A stretch of 64,000 nucleotides of DNA from Tubulanus polymorphus. Its lineage: Eukaryota; Nemertea; Palaeonemertea; Tubulaniformes; Tubulanidae. Shown one piece after another: positions 1 through 11,922 of this stretch; the stretch's first letter is position 1, and each line of letters begins with the position of its first letter. The notes beneath the pieces were generated by a model that was given only the letters and a program-made list of their open reading frames with translations, searched no databases and was not told where the DNA came from. A program made the position numbers and the translations under genes. Location: assembly GCF_964204645.1 (NCBI RefSeq), contig NC_134030.1, positions 18,419,110 to 18,483,109 on the forward strand. Reading direction: 5' to 3'.

Positions 1-2140
1 CGTCAAGATTTCAGTAAAAAGGGCAACATCGTTTATGTTAGCGAAGCTTGGTATACAAGCAAGCTGACAATAACAATCCACCGAATTTTATCGGGTTAGG
101 CTTTGTATAGCTCATTATCTATAGAAAGTCAGTGATTAAGTCCTAAGTAAATATTGCTCAATTAAAGAGAATTCATTAGTCGATGAACAATGTACAAGCG
201 ATGACAGGCCTATGAGGCACCCGTAAATCAAAAATGTATTTCACGGATTTTGCTGTGCGATCCGATAAATTATTGAAACTTTTAATTTGAAATATCTTTG
301 AAATACTAATTGAAATTTGAAATATTATTTTACCAGTGCGATAACTTTTAGTTTTAGTTTAGTATTAATGAAGTATTTCAATTTTTGGATAAACGTCGGA
401 AAAATGGCTAGGGGAAAATTGCCGCTAAATAAATATTAGAATTTGCAAGTTTTGTGATAACTTTGAATTGTGAAATTTTACTGGACATTGGTGTATGCTG
501 AATATCACGAACAACGAAACATATATCTCATACAAACGTTGATTTTCTTTTTCATCTTTCTTCATTTCAATAACAATCAATCGATCAAGTCGATTTAATT
601 ACCAGGATAGCAACTATATGCGTTTGTGCTTTTAATCAACTAGTTTCCGAATCCGTGGTATGTCAATCAAAAAATAATTTTTAAGTCGAGAAAAAGTAAG
701 ATGCATTCTATCAACTAATTTCAATCGAAATTGGTAGAATTATGGTGAGAGCGGCCATCTTTATATGATGTCGCTATCACATTGTATTCAAAACAGAATC
801 AGAAAGATAAAGATCTTGAAGAAATAGCTTTTCTTGTAGAAATATATTTCCCAATAATTCAAAATAAATCAAATTTATTCTCAAAATGCTTATCACGTGA
901 CCATCTGAGCCGTGTAGTTGCCAGTAATCGTAACCGACATAAGCAGGGAAGCAAGTGGGAGGATCTCGTACCCCGATAGTCGGCCTCAGTTGCTGCGAAT
1001 CGGAGCGCAGTCGACATAAGCTGGGCTGCGATCACGGTTGCTCTCAGTTGCGTCGGTAGGACTCGGTAGGCGTCGCGTTGCTTCCCGACATAAGCCAGCC
1101 TTTAGACATATCATTCCGATATATGGAGTTCTGGGCTTAGTAACGCATGTATAGAATGAATTTCATCCGATATTTTTGTAACATAATGTTTTCTCTCTGC
1201 AAATTCCTGACGTTTTCTGGGTGCTTACAGTGGCTAGTAGGCTGGATTGTATTTTCCCTTATTTCATAGATCCCCATGCATATAAACTTGAACTGAACTG
1301 TATGGGAACTCAGCTCGGTTAGGATTAAGCCCTCCTAATTAACTCCTATTTCTGAATTGTTTATAAAGGAGTGAAGAAAGAAACAAACCCTCATACCGAA
1401 TACACTTTACGTATAAATGAGAATAATGCATACTAGGACAATGGCTAATTTGCGACCTTAAATGAAAGAAATACGACTCGAATATTTTTATTTTTATCAT
1501 GCGCGACACGCGAATCTCCTATTAACACTAGTAATGAGAGAAGAATCCACACGAATGAAATGTATCAGCTTCATTATGATCTTTAATCCTTGAATGACGA
1601 TTCTTAATTTACACAAAACACTTAATATAAATGATTTGTATCGATTACTATAGAATTTCCATTTAAAGAATGCATTTATCAAATTACGTCGTCCATTGAC
1701 TCAGAAAATGAACCTTTAAACCCGTAAATTAGCTAAACTCGTGCCGTATTAAGCCATTTAGATTTATCGCAGCTGTCTTGTGAAAATTTGTAAGCAGTCC
1801 TTATATATTCTCTCAAAACTTAATTTCTATGTTATGCACGTGGTTTAATTACAATTTTCCCTCTACATGTTTATCGAGAAGCGCCTGATTACAATCTGAT
1901 TACAATTGGTTGTCAACAAAGTTACAGCAATTTACTGTTAGACAAAGAAAATACAAAATCTATTTAGTTTTCTAAAATTGTATAGTCTCATACCGTCTCA
2001 TTACCACGAACACTGTGTATCGTATCACTCAAAATTCATAAATCTACCTGGCTTTATTGGGTACTGTTTAAAAAATAAAAACAAATTACACCCAAAACAC
2101 AATACCTATCTTTCTAAAAATTCAGGTTATAGCGTTTAGT
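1..2140. other. AT-rich stretch with no recognisable gene
   Basis: I see no open frame resembling a known protein and no convincing exon here. Most of it is AT-rich. A GC-richer patch at about 930-1100 carries CGACATAAGC three times (935, 1012, 1086), and GGGAAGCAA near its left end faces TTGCTTCCC near its right end, so it may be the remnant of a small inverted-repeat element. No autonomous transposon is visible. Confidence 0.5.
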
Positions 2141-2143
2141 GGT

Positions 2144-2440
2144 GGGAGGAATATTCCTCCCTAAATCAATATACGTTGAATCTAAGACTCAGGTCCATTT
2201 TCCTTCAGTTGACATATGACAATATTTCGAATATCAGACCAGGTCCATTTTCCTTCGTTTGACATAGGTAGGAACATTCCTCCTGAAGTCGATACTTTGA
2301 ATATCAGACCTGGGTCAAATTCTCTTCGTTTGACCTTGGGAGTAATATTCCTCCCAAAGTCAATTGTTTGAATATCGAACCCCTTGGTCAAGTTTCCATC
2401 GATTGACTTTGGGAGGAATATTCCTCCCAAGGTCAATTTT
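2144..2440. repeat. Minisatellite with palindromic core
   Basis: Four degenerate units of about 60-70 bp follow one another. Each pairs a segment like GGTCCATTTTCCTTCGTTTGAC with the palindrome GGGAGGAATATTCCTCCC or a mutated form of it. The palindrome is intact near 2147-2163 and 2410-2428 and altered near 2270 and 2338. Reading through it on the minus strand gives an 84-codon open frame made of the same repeat, which I regard as accidental. Confidence 0.75.
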
Positions 2441-2808
2441 CACAATAATAGCGGTCCTCTCAATCGGTGACACTCAACGAACGAGCTGCTCAGATTTCTG
2501 TAACCGACTGGTTGTTGTATCGGCAGGCTGGCTGGGGAACTAGCAATTCCACCAGCGGTACAGGATTCCATCCATCAGGAACAACAAGGCAGTTAAACCA
2601 TATATGTACAATCTTTATTGCATCCCGGAATGAGAATGATTATCATAACTTAACGTAGTCTTTATATACAGAATCATGAGTATAATGTGGGAACTAAGTG
2701 TTAGACAAGTTGTAGACATCAGGACTCACTAACACCTAGTGACATGTTGGAGATACATTAATTAATTATCGATGACCACTGACTATAGCTAATTACTTTG
2801 AATACATA

Positions 2809-3010
2809 TTGGTCCGGTCCAATTTGGACCGGTCCAAGCGTTCACACGGGCAAAAATACCATTCCAAATTAGACCGGTCTAGTTTAGACCGGTCTAATTT
2901 GACACGGTCTGAAAGAGCGAACCAGATCCGGACCAAATTTTGGACCGGTCTAAATATGCGTGTGTGGACAGAAACAGGTACCTGGTCCGGTCTAAATCGT
3001 CATTCTGAAT
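2809..3010. repeat. Left subterminal repeat cluster of the Harbinger element
   Basis: Dense copies of GGTCCGGTCTAAATT, GGACCGGTCC and TTTAGACCGGTCTAA occur here, with a GCGTTCACACGGG terminal-type motif at about 2837. The same vocabulary, inverted, fills the right end at 11815-11922. Clustered palindromic subterminal motifs are typical transposase or Myb-protein binding regions in this superfamily (inference). Confidence 0.65.
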
Positions 3011-3027
3011 CTCTACGGTAGATGTCG

Positions 3028-4609
3028 TGATCACTGCGATAGATCTAGATCAGCAATGGCGTAGCATGCGCGATAATTTGATCTTTTAAAATGAGAATAC
3101 CGAGGACTTAATTAACGGTGTTGTCATATCGCGGAAAGACGGCATCGCGGAATTTTCCAAAAACGCGGAATTTCTTCATTTTTACTTTAAATAGAAAACG
3201 GGTTTTCCCACGGGGATACCCACTGTCGGACAGGGCACCGGACCGATTGATGCAACGAGTTAGGTTCGAGTCCCATTATTTGCAGGCAATTTTATATGGA
3301 ATTATTATATTACGATACCGTTGACTGGGTGCCACCTGTAGAAGAAGTCAGAATCAAATGGGGTGAAAGAGACCAGGCACCTAATGTCTATTTCTACTGG
3401 GCAAACTTCGGTTATCGAAGTTCATCGACTTTTTGAGAACTTCAGAAACGAATATTATCAGATAAATATTGAGCACGTTCGCAGTGTCGGACCGTAGTTG
3501 TAGATGGTTGCAAACATGAAATCCTACGACCAAACAAGTACCGGTTCAAATTCCTTCGTCAAATTCGTCCAGTACCGGTACCAATAAGATGCTTTTGATC
3601 CAAATAATCAGCATAGGAACATATATGTTATAGCAGTCACAAAGAAAACATTTAAAAAAACGAAACCATTTTATAATCTTTCATATCATTTAATTCTAAA
3701 AGATAAACCACATTCGCTTATAACAACAATGTAGACACACAACACGCATGAACAATCCTAAGCCAGAATGAAATATACATAATGTCTATTTATTTTCGTC
3801 TGACATCGATCCAGTTCCACAGTTTTGTGAGTTAACTCTGAGTTACTTAGAATCAATTCATTTCCAATGTTTTAAATCCAGAGACCAGAGTCAAATCTTA
3901 ACTCGGAACTGAGTCCTGGAGAATGACCCATGGTGTCATCACAAATCCTACGTTTACGTACCATCGATTTGTATTCCTTCAGTTAATGCAGCGATACTCT
4001 GTATCACTGAATTCGCAAAGCACGTATTGCCTAGGTTCTACATTATTTGGAACAGTATCGTTAAGTTGTTGACTGGCGATATAATAAATTATCAAATACT
4101 AATTCCCGGTGTTGAAAACCTGGGTCCGATGCCCTGTCCGACAGTGGGTATCCCCGTGGGAAAACCCGTTTACTATTTATAGTTAAAATGAAGAAATTCC
4201 GCGATTTTGGAAAATTCCGCGATTCCGTCTTTCCGCGATATGACAACACCGCTTAATTAAAGGCTTTTGCGAGAAAGACCTTAAGTTACCGAAGACGACC
4301 GTGGACTCATTCAAATTCGCGCGAACACATCGCCTTGGACGAAGGAAAAACGAACAGAAAAAACCGCGCACAATTGTTGCAAAATTCGAGTTCTTCAAAG
4401 ATCGTGAACTGGTACGTTCAGTTGCGAAAAATCTCGCGGGCTCGTCTTTAGGACTGAATGAACAGGTGCCTGAGGAATGGGCGGCGAGACGACGCGAAAA
4501 GCTACCCGAGCTGAGAGCCGCAAAAGCGAACGGAAAACAAGCTTTCTTTGTACGGGACAAACTCGTTATCCGTGAAAACCGTGACCGCGTACCGATGGAC
4601 AGCCACTAG
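3028..4609 (+). pseudogene. LINE ORF1 (L1-type RNA-binding protein), 5' truncated, interrupted by a MITE
   Basis: The 3' half, about 4261-4609, matches the conserved C-terminal domain of L1-type ORF1 proteins. It shows THRLGRRKN, then RTIVAKFEFFKDRE, an LNEQVPEEW segment, and ends with a TAG at 4607. The upstream half lies at about 3028-3107 and contains the family's SMRDNLIF motif followed by an in-frame TAA at 3087. The two halves are separated by a Mutator-like miniature element at 3116-4251; removing one copy of the 9-bp duplication CTTAATTAA restores the frame (…EDLIKGFCEKDL…). The protein is normally a nucleic-acid chaperone in the retrotransposition RNP; this copy is dead. Confidence 0.8.
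3116..4251. mobile_element. Mutator-like MITE with long terminal inverted repeats
   Basis: Roughly 130-bp terminal inverted repeats start CGGTGTTGTCATATCGCGG on the left (3116) and end with the complement at 4251. The flanking 9 bp, CTTAATTAA, are repeated at 3107-3115 and 4252-4260. Long inverted repeats plus a 9-bp target duplication fit the Mutator superfamily. The 0.9-kb interior has no recognisable transposase. A GGTTCGAGTCC box-B-like motif at about 3260 may be incidental. Confidence 0.85.
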
Positions 4610-4689
4610 GAACCAGCGGAGGGACTTTGCGTACAATTCGTAGACCGGACTGTCCTTGTATCTCCAAGTTGTTGTTATGTTATAGAATT

Positions 4690-5765
4690 TGTAAATAGTG
4701 TAAATTTATGTGACAGTTATCCAAATGTAAATAGAGATATCGTTGGCTCGCATGTAAATTCTCATACGGTAGATACATACCCTGATGCAAATAGTAACAA
4801 TCATGTACCTGATGTAACTCCTAACAATTTCATTTCTGATGTAAATAAGCGAAATGTTAACACTTCTGATTTAAATAAGCAAAATGTAACTAATACAGCA
4901 AACGCAGCAAACATAGGTGAAATTCCTTGTATCAAATCATCATTAAAGTTTTCTACGCTGAATGTATGTGGCCTTATAGCTAAACTCGATATCCCAGAAT
5001 TCTGTGAATTGATTAGCAATAATGACATCACATGTCTAACTGAAACTCACTTAGATGATTTAGACGGTAATTTAGGTTGTAGCTTGCCCGCCTCCCATAT
5101 GGCGCACTTTAAAAATAAAAAATAAAGTTTTCAAAAAAAGGATCAGGTGGCGTCGGTATCATATATAGGAAGTTCATGAAAAATAATATGAAACCAATTT
5201 TGACTGACTCTCAGTTTGTATCTTGGTATTTATTAGATAAAGATTTATTTAATCGCGACAAACATGTACTTTTAGGTGTAATTTATATTCCTCCAGAAAA
5301 TAGTCGTTATTATTCAGAAATAGCTATCAGAGAAATTGAAATAGAGTTATTGCAATTGAAAGTTGAGTATGATTTCAATGTGTTAATTTCTGGTGACTTA
5401 ATGCTCACACCGCTTGTATGCCAGACTTTTTGGAACCTGATAATCAGATAATTCAAGATGATAACTTAGACCCTATTGTTGACTCATTGATTAATTTAGG
5501 CGTTCCCACAACTAGAAATAATCATGACAAAAGAAAGAATAATACAGGCTATCAACTAATAGATTTGTGTAAGAACCATTCACTAATTATCCTCAATGGC
5601 AGATGTGGCAATGATCAGACAGGTAATTATACTTTTAGGAACACTAGTGTCATCGATTATTTTGTGTGTGATTTAGAACTGTTTGGTTATGTTGAGTTGA
5701 AATAATGACTTTTGACCCATTATTATCTGATGGACATAATCCTATTAATCTGTGCGTGTATACGA
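4690..5765 (+). pseudogene. LINE ORF2, endonuclease part, frameshifted
   Basis: An open stretch from about 4690 runs through an Asn-rich leader into KFSTLNVCGLIAKL and CLTETHLDDLDG, the first two motifs of the LINE apurinic endonuclease, and stops at about 5125. The domain resumes at 5176 with GVIYIPPENS and the broken GDLNAHT motif at about 5393-5414, where a one-base shift moves the frame. The final SDGHNPI motif (normally SDHxPI) lies at 5730-5750 after another shift. The enzyme nicks target DNA for target-primed reverse transcription; this copy cannot be translated. Confidence 0.8.
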
Positions 5766-8348
5766 ATTCTAGGGACACCATTGCTAGCGATAATGAAAGG
5801 GGTAATGAACACGCGAACTTTAACACTTCAATTAGGTGGGACAGTACTAGATCAAATCAATTTTTCCTGAATGTAGAATCAAGATTACGAGATAATGATT
5901 TAGATAAGTTACTGTTGGACATGTTGCAAGATCTAGGAAATCAATCGCCAGATGACATTAATGGACTTACCGATAGATTTGTATCTTCTTTATTATCAAG
6001 TGCTGATGAGTGTAATTTGATGTACCATAGAAAAAGTAGGAAAAGTAATAACTGCAAAAAACCGGTCCGCAACAGATGGTTTGGCAGGGACTGTAGAGAT
6101 GCACAGAAGAAATATAATTATATGAAAAAAAGATATAGTGGTTGCCCTACCCCTTCCAATTTTGAATCCCTTAAGAACTCGTCTAAAAACTATAAAAACG
6201 TCATCCGAGGAAATAAGAAGAAACAAAAGGATGAATTTATCAAGGAATTGAGAGAATGCGAAATTAATAACCCAAAAAAGTATTGGTCGATGCTAAACTC
6301 TGCGAGCGGAACAAAAAATAATGAGGCTAATATAGATATTGATATTTTTCTTGAACATTTTATGAGATTAAATGATTTGAATAATGTTAACAATTAAACC
6401 GATGACGGTGATGAGCCCCCAGACGTGGGTGACCATCCTCTCTATGACAATTATATTTTGAACAGTGAGATAACCAGTGATGAGGTAATTAAGGCTATCT
6501 CTTTACTCAAAAACAATAAGGCCCCAGGCATTGATGGAATCACGAATGAGCTGTTGGGAGTTAGTCAGTATCCGTTTTTAGTTGGTATATTACAAAAATT
6601 ATTCAATTTAGTTCTTAAAACAGGATATGTTCCAGAGATGTGGTCTATAGGCGTCATCAAACCCATTTTCAAAAAGAATGGCGATCCCTCTAATCCTGAT
6701 AATTATAGAGGTATTACCTTAGTTAGCTGTCATGGTAAATTATTTACAAGTATCCTAAATCAAAGATTGTCAACATTCCTAGATACGAATCACATTATAA
6801 CTGAGGCCCAGGCTGGCTTTAGATCGAAATATTCCACCATTGATCATATTTACACGTTTAAAACAATCGTAGAGCTGTATCTTTGTCAGGGAAGAAGACT
6901 TTTTTGCGCCTTTGTTGATTTTAAGAAAGCTTTCGACTCGATTTGTAGGGTAACGTTATGGCGAAAATTAATTGCTAACAGTGTTAATGGAAACTTTTTC
7001 AATGTGGTCAAAAATATGTATAACTCCATAAAATCATGTGTTAAATTAAATGGTTGCACGTCACAATACTTTGCAGCTGATAGAGGCTTAAGACAAGGCG
7101 AAAATCTCTCACCTATCCTCTTTTCGTTATTCTTAAACGACATTGAAGAATTTTTCATTGATCGTGGTAAACCGACTTTGTCATTTATAGAAAAACTAAA
7201 TTTGAATCGTGATCAGGATATTGATACTTTACTGAATTTATTGATAATACTATACGCAGATGATACAGTTATTCTTGCTGAGGATGCGAAATCTCTTCAG
7301 CTACACTTAGATACCTTATTTGAATATTGCGCGGCTAATGGTCTCACTGTTTACTCAGAGAAAAGTACTAGTATTTGCACGAAGTAAATCCCGGATAAAA
7401 ACGATTTCGAAATTTATGTTTGGTGATCAAGAGTTAGAGGTAGTTGAAGATTATGTTTATCTCGGAGTAAAATTCAATTGGAATGGTAACTTTGCTAAGG
7501 CAAACAAGTATCTTTACGATAAAGCTATGAGAGCTATGTTTTCGATCGTTCAAAAAGGCAGACGTTTGAAATTGCCCATAGATGTTATGTTTAAATTATT
7601 TGATACGTGTGTTGCTCCAATAGCCATGTATGGGTGTGAGATCTGGGGATACGAAAATCTTGATTTATTAGAAAATATCCATTGCTTCTTCTGTAAAATC
7701 TTAATGAAAGTGACGAAATATTCTCGCAACTTACAAGTTTTATCAGAGCTAGGACGTTACCCTTTGAATATAGATGTTAGACGCAGGATGATTAACTTTT
7801 GGGTTAAAACAGTATCTGGAAAACAAACCAAACTTAATTCAATACTCTATAAAATATCTTTCAATTTATTTTTAAGGGATAAATTTAAGAGCCCTTGGTT
7901 ATCATATATAAAGAAAACGTTTGATGACTGTGGTTTGTCCTGCATTTGGACGCAGCAATTCATGACTAACAGTAAATCTTTTTCAAAACGAATAAAACAG
8001 ATACTCCGTGACCAGCACCTTCAAGAAACTGTATCTGCCATAAATACTAATCTGATATACACTAACTTTAGGCAATATAAAAAAGATATTAGGTTAGAGA
8101 AGTATATAATAGAACTTGGTGATGACTTAGGAACTAGTTTATTTGAATTTATGGTCGGGTCCTATATTTTACCTGTGAACAAATTTGACGAATCCCATTT
8201 TCTGTTTGACTGTACCTTACTTAACGAACAACGCAAAAACTTTTTGAATTTGAATACCTTAAATACGCTTGATATTCTGAAAAACCCAACGGTCAACTTA
8301 GCTAAATTCATTAAGACCGGCTTAGATGTATATAGATCCCTCCAATAG
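5766..8348 (+). pseudogene. LINE ORF2, reverse transcriptase and C-terminal region, decayed
   Basis: The linker (5766-6394) ends at an in-frame TAA (6395-6397) and the same frame continues into the reverse transcriptase. Visible RT motifs are NNKAPGIDGI, WSIGVIKPIFKKNGDPSNP, NYRGITL, AQAGFRSKYSTIDHI, FVDFKKAFDSI, GLRQGENLSPILFSLFLND and the catalytic YADD (about 7253-7264). A one-base frameshift near 7360 separates RT from the thumb and C-terminal region (VEDYVYLGVKF, APIAMYGCEIWG), which ends at the TAG before 8349. A Cys/His-like region near the end (HFLFDCTLL) resembles the degenerate C-terminal knuckle of such proteins. At least one stop and several shifts show long decay. Confidence 0.85.
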
Positions 8349-8665
8349 TATATATAGTATTGTAAATAGTTGATGTATATAATAGTACATATAGTATTGT
8401 AAATAGTTGATGTATATATATATTTCGTTACGTTTTCATTGTCTAAATTTTAATCACTTCAGTGTTGTTTTGTAAATATTTGTATATACATGTGTAATAG
8501 TTTTCCTCCATATACCATGGAAATGGTTGGAGTGTAAATAAATCGTAATCGTAATCGTAATCGTAATGTCGCTATCGTCTTCCGTTTTACTTCCGTGTTG
8601 AAGGTGGTGTTTTTAAACGTCATTTAGAAAGTTCAGCGTTATCAAATAAAGTCACATTCGCAAAA

Positions 8666-9579
8666 ATGTCGAAACCTGACAGCAGAGGATCGAATTGGTC
8701 AAATGACGAATCTCTTGCTTTACTTGGAATCTGGAAACAATACTTTATCCAGGCCCAGTTAACGGGTACCTGCAAAAATCGAGTTGTTCACGCAAAAATT
8801 GCTAGCGAACTATTACAACTGGGCTATGAAAGGACAATCGCCCAAATCGCTTCAAAATTGAAAAAGTGGCGTATAGAATACAAGAAAGTCAAGGACGACA
8901 ACAACAGGTCAGGGAGGGGGAGAAAAACGATGGCGTACTTCAAAGAGCTGGATGAAATTCTAGCAACTCGGCCCCTTCACTGCTCGAAACTTCGTCTTCG
9001 CAACAGTTTGTGACAAGTTTTAGCTGAAAGCGATTTACAAGGCATAGGTGATTATCTATTTTTGTTTGTTATATATGTTATTTATCATTATCACTTTCAT
9101 ACAAAATTATCATTCCAAAAAGCTAAGTATATTCACATTTTTAATATTTTTTTTAGAAATGGATGATTTCGGTACATTTGATTATCGTGAAATCGAGGAT
9201 GAAGATGATAGTGAACTTGCTGATTTAGATTATCTTCTTTTCCAGTAAAATCCAAAAAAAACGAAAGGCAGCTGATGATACGTTCTTGCAATCGTTCAGC
9301 CAGATCGTACAGAAATCTGATGACAGATTTTGGAAACGGGAAATGGAGCTAAGAAAGTTAGAGAGGGAAGAAGCGAATGAACGTGAGGAAAACAAGAGGA
9401 GAGAAAACCGAGAATATGAGGAGCGAAGTTTAAAGGAAGCACGTGAACACGAGATCCGTATGATGGAAGTAATGTCTTTAATGTTTAAGCAATCTCAGCC
9501 AGCCTCGCAATATTTACCTCCTTCAACTCCATATTTTGATAATACGGACAATTCTCATAAAACGTACTACAACATATAA
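8666..9579 (+). pseudogene. Harbinger Myb/SANT-like DNA-binding protein, decayed
   Basis: The ATG at 8666 opens a trihelix or Myb-SANT domain: NWSNDESLALLGIW, then QIASKLKKWRIEYKKVKDDN and GRGRKTMAYFKELDEIL. An in-frame TGA at 9011 interrupts it, but the frame continues as QVLAESDLQGI to a GT donor at 9048. A 109-bp intron ends in TTTTTTTAG at 9156, and exon 2 resumes with EMDDFGTFDYRE. A second shift near 9240 leads into a charged coiled-coil tail (ELRKLEREEANEREENKRRE) ending at 9579. In this superfamily the partner protein binds transposon ends and brings the nuclease to the nucleus. The stop and the shift make this a pseudogene. Confidence 0.8.
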
Positions 9580-10236
9580 ATATTGTTTTCAATGAAACTT
9601 ATTTGTCATCCCGTCGTCTCGAAATGTGTTAAAAAATGATACTGTTCTTATCATTGTGCTTGGTATAGTTCTTAAATAGTATTTTATTATTGTGCAATAA
9701 TTTCATTTAATTATGTTAAAACAATTAAAGATTAATCTTGACTAGACATGCCGTCTGTGTTGTTAAGATAATATCCCACAATACAAAAGAGTGACTTAAT
9801 GCTAATTGTCATCTTCAAATTACTATTTACTATTGTTTGATAAACTATCCCCTAGTTTGCACTCTTTTAAATTTGTTTAGTTTGTAGTAACCCTAAAGTA
9901 CCGCTATTGACTAATTAATTAGTCTCTTTTTTCTATACTACATTCATGCAAAATTGTTCCTGAAGATGATTATTACAATATAGGCCAGACTTTTTTCTTA
10001 AGTATTGTGGAATTTTTTGTCAATTGAATTTTTCTGAAAATAGTTTTATTTCCTGTAATATCCTTCAAACGTTGTCAAATATGAAAAATGCTGCATTGTT
10101 AAAAAGTTGTGTTGACTGCTGAACCATACCAATTGGTGTGATGAATAAAGAAATCCATATAGAGAGCAATACAAAGTTTTGTTTACAATTGATTATCTTT
10201 ATTCAAGATCTTATTCTTACATTTTACTGATTTGAT
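9580..10236. other. Spacer between the two Harbinger genes
   Basis: AT-rich sequence between the convergent Myb-like (plus) and transposase (minus) genes. AATAAA-type signals near 10143 could serve either transcript. I see no further gene. Confidence 0.5.
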
Positions 10237-11410
10237 TTACAAAGGATTTTGTACAAAATGGTTTTTCAAGGCATTTCTCACTTGCACCGCTCGTCCAACA
10301 TTTGGGTTGTTGTGCAAGTTATCTTGCAGGATAGCCTGATTGTAAACATTGTTGATGAATAAATTTTCGTTAAACCCTTCTCGGAAGGATTCTAGGACAT
10401 TGTGCAAAGTGCAACACGCAGCTATGATTGTGGGAATGTTTTGCAAGTCGGAATCGAGCCTTTTCAACAAAATACGCCAACGGCCTTTGAGCCGTCCAAA
10501 GGCATTTTCGACAACAACTCTTGCCCGACTGAGACGGTAATTAAAATGCTTCTGCTCGCGTGTTGTGTTAGCATTCACAGCATAAGGTTTCATCAACCAT
10601 GGCAAAAGGCGGTATGCTGGGTCCCCTAAAATCAATGGGGATATTTCGAGATCACTTATCATATCCCGTAGATTTTCCACGAAAGTTCCCTCCTCCGCCT
10701 TGGTAAACAAGCTTGATGTTGCAAGAATCCTTGCATCGTGCACACTACCGGGCAATGCACAAGTCCATAAACATATAGTTCGAGTCTACCACAGCCTGGA
10801 CGTTCAAACTGTGCCAACCTTTTCGATTGTAATAATCGTTTGGATTATTTTGTGGTGCCTGTATGGGAATGTGCGATCCATCTATGGCTCCGAATGCCTG
10901 TGGAAACCCCCAATTGTCCTTGAAGATACGGATAACTTGTTTCAGTCTATCGCCAGTAGGTATCGTGATAAATTCTGGCATGAGAATTTCGACAATCGCC
11001 TCGCAAGTTTCTTTTAAAATCACGCAAACCGTACTTCTCCCAACTCCAAACATGTGAGCCAAACTTCGCAAACTTTCAATTGATGTTGCTAGACGCCATA
11101 GGGTTATAGCAACTCTTTCTTCGACCGTGATGGGCTGTCTCATATTGGTTGCTGTTTTCTCCAACTTCTGTCGAAGTCGACCACAAATAAACTGAAAGAC
11201 ACAAAACAATATCATGTTTTAGTAATATGTTTAGAATAGTAAAAAAGCAATTGTACGTAGGTCTACTAAATAACGAAAACACACCTCAAATGTCTGCCTG
11301 CCCATCCTAAAGTTCTCAAACCACTGTTGTTCACTCCAGTTAACTACGTAATTTTCCCAAAAGTCAGTACTTTTGGGGGTGACCCAAGCAGCCCTTGGGT
11401 CCTGTCGTTG
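10237..11410 (-). pseudogene. PIF/Harbinger DDE transposase (HARBI1-like), one frameshift
   Basis: On the minus strand an upstream exon (about 11410-11285) encodes STDFWENYVVNWSEQQWFEN. A 93-bp intron (11284-11192, GTGTGT to TTTCAG) is followed by the main exon: MRQPITVEERVAITLWRLAT, a helix-turn-helix with GVGRSTVCVI, then GAIDGSHIPI with the first catalytic Asp. A one-base frameshift at about 10750 separates this from PGSVHDARIL, GDPAYRLLPWLM (second Asp) and VVENAFGRLKGRW (catalytic Glu). It ends with a TAA at 10237. This is a DDE_Tnp_4 nuclease that would excise the element. A further frame at 11615-11364 (minus) may hold the N-terminus but I cannot confirm it. Confidence 0.85.
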
Positions 11411-11570
11411 ACGAGTTTGAAGTTTTTTTCACGTAGATAGACAACATTAGAACAAGTCGCTTTCTGTGAACATAATAACGTTTCATACGTTGTCTCTGAG
11501 CAACAGTCAACGAATCCGATTCAAGATCTAGATCACGACGAACCAAATCAATGTGATTGTTGCTTGACCC

Positions 11571-11605
11571 AGGGAAGTGTGATGAGTGTCTCATCACACT
11601 TCCCT
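11571..11605. repeat. 35-bp perfect hairpin
   Basis: AGGGAAGTGTGATGAG is followed by TGT and its exact complement CTCATCACACTTCCCT. The outer arms recur as an uninterrupted palindrome at 29514-29537. Confidence 0.8.
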
Positions 11606-11814
11606 GCTTGACCAAAGTATTTCGAATATGCGTCTAATTTGGCGATGATCCATTGCGCAACGTTGATTACTGAACAGAATGATGACAAATTCAAATTGAC
11701 GGATGACTAATCTAAACAGGAAGTGAACAATTCAACTCAGAAAACTTTATTGAACATAAAATACTCATGGCGACATCTTGCGGGCCCGATGATAACTGAC
11801 TTATCGACCCATGT

Positions 11815-11922
11815 CAAAACGCCGTGTGAACGCACACCAGAATTTGGTCCGGTCTAATTTGGACCGGACCAGGTACGGACCCATTTAGACCGGTCTAAAT
11901 AGTTGCCGTGTGAACGCGCCTT
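11815..11922. repeat. Right subterminal and terminal repeat of the Harbinger element
   Basis: GCCGTGTGAACGC occurs twice (about 11820 and 11905), bracketing GGTCCGGTCTAATTTGGACC and TTTAGACCGGTCTAAA palindromes. This is the inverted counterpart of the left cluster at 2809-3010. Confidence 0.7.

Larger units (their letters stand above)
3028..8565 (+). mobile_element. APE-type non-LTR retrotransposon (LINE), 5'-truncated
   Basis: The element carries an L1-type ORF1 (5' truncated), then an ORF2 with apurinic endonuclease and reverse transcriptase, and ends in a tail of TCGTAA hexamers at about 8541-8565. A candidate 6-bp target duplication, ATGTCG, lies at 3022-3027 and 8566-8571, which would place the insertion inside the Harbinger element between its left end and its Myb-like gene. 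A short repeat, AGTATTGTAAATAGTTGATG, occurs twice at 8357-8413 in the 3' region. Several stops and frameshifts make the copy inactive. I could not assign the clade. Confidence 0.8.
2835..11922. mobile_element. PIF/Harbinger DNA transposon, decayed, interrupted by a LINE
   Basis: Both ends carry GCGTTCACACGG-type terminal sequence (left about 2836; right, inverted, 11904-11920) followed inward by matching subterminal clusters of TTTAGACCGGTCTAAA-like palindromes. Between them lie the two genes typical of the superfamily: a Myb/SANT-like protein on plus and a DDE nuclease on minus. The segment 3028-8565 is a later LINE insertion, so the Harbinger element itself is about 3.5 kb. Exact ends and the 3-bp target duplication are not certain. 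Both proteins contain stops or frameshifts, so this copy is not autonomous. Confidence 0.75.

Noticed and set aside
4183-4560. 125-codon minus-strand frame
   Set aside because: Antisense shadow of LINE ORF1 and the MITE terminal repeat; no domain.
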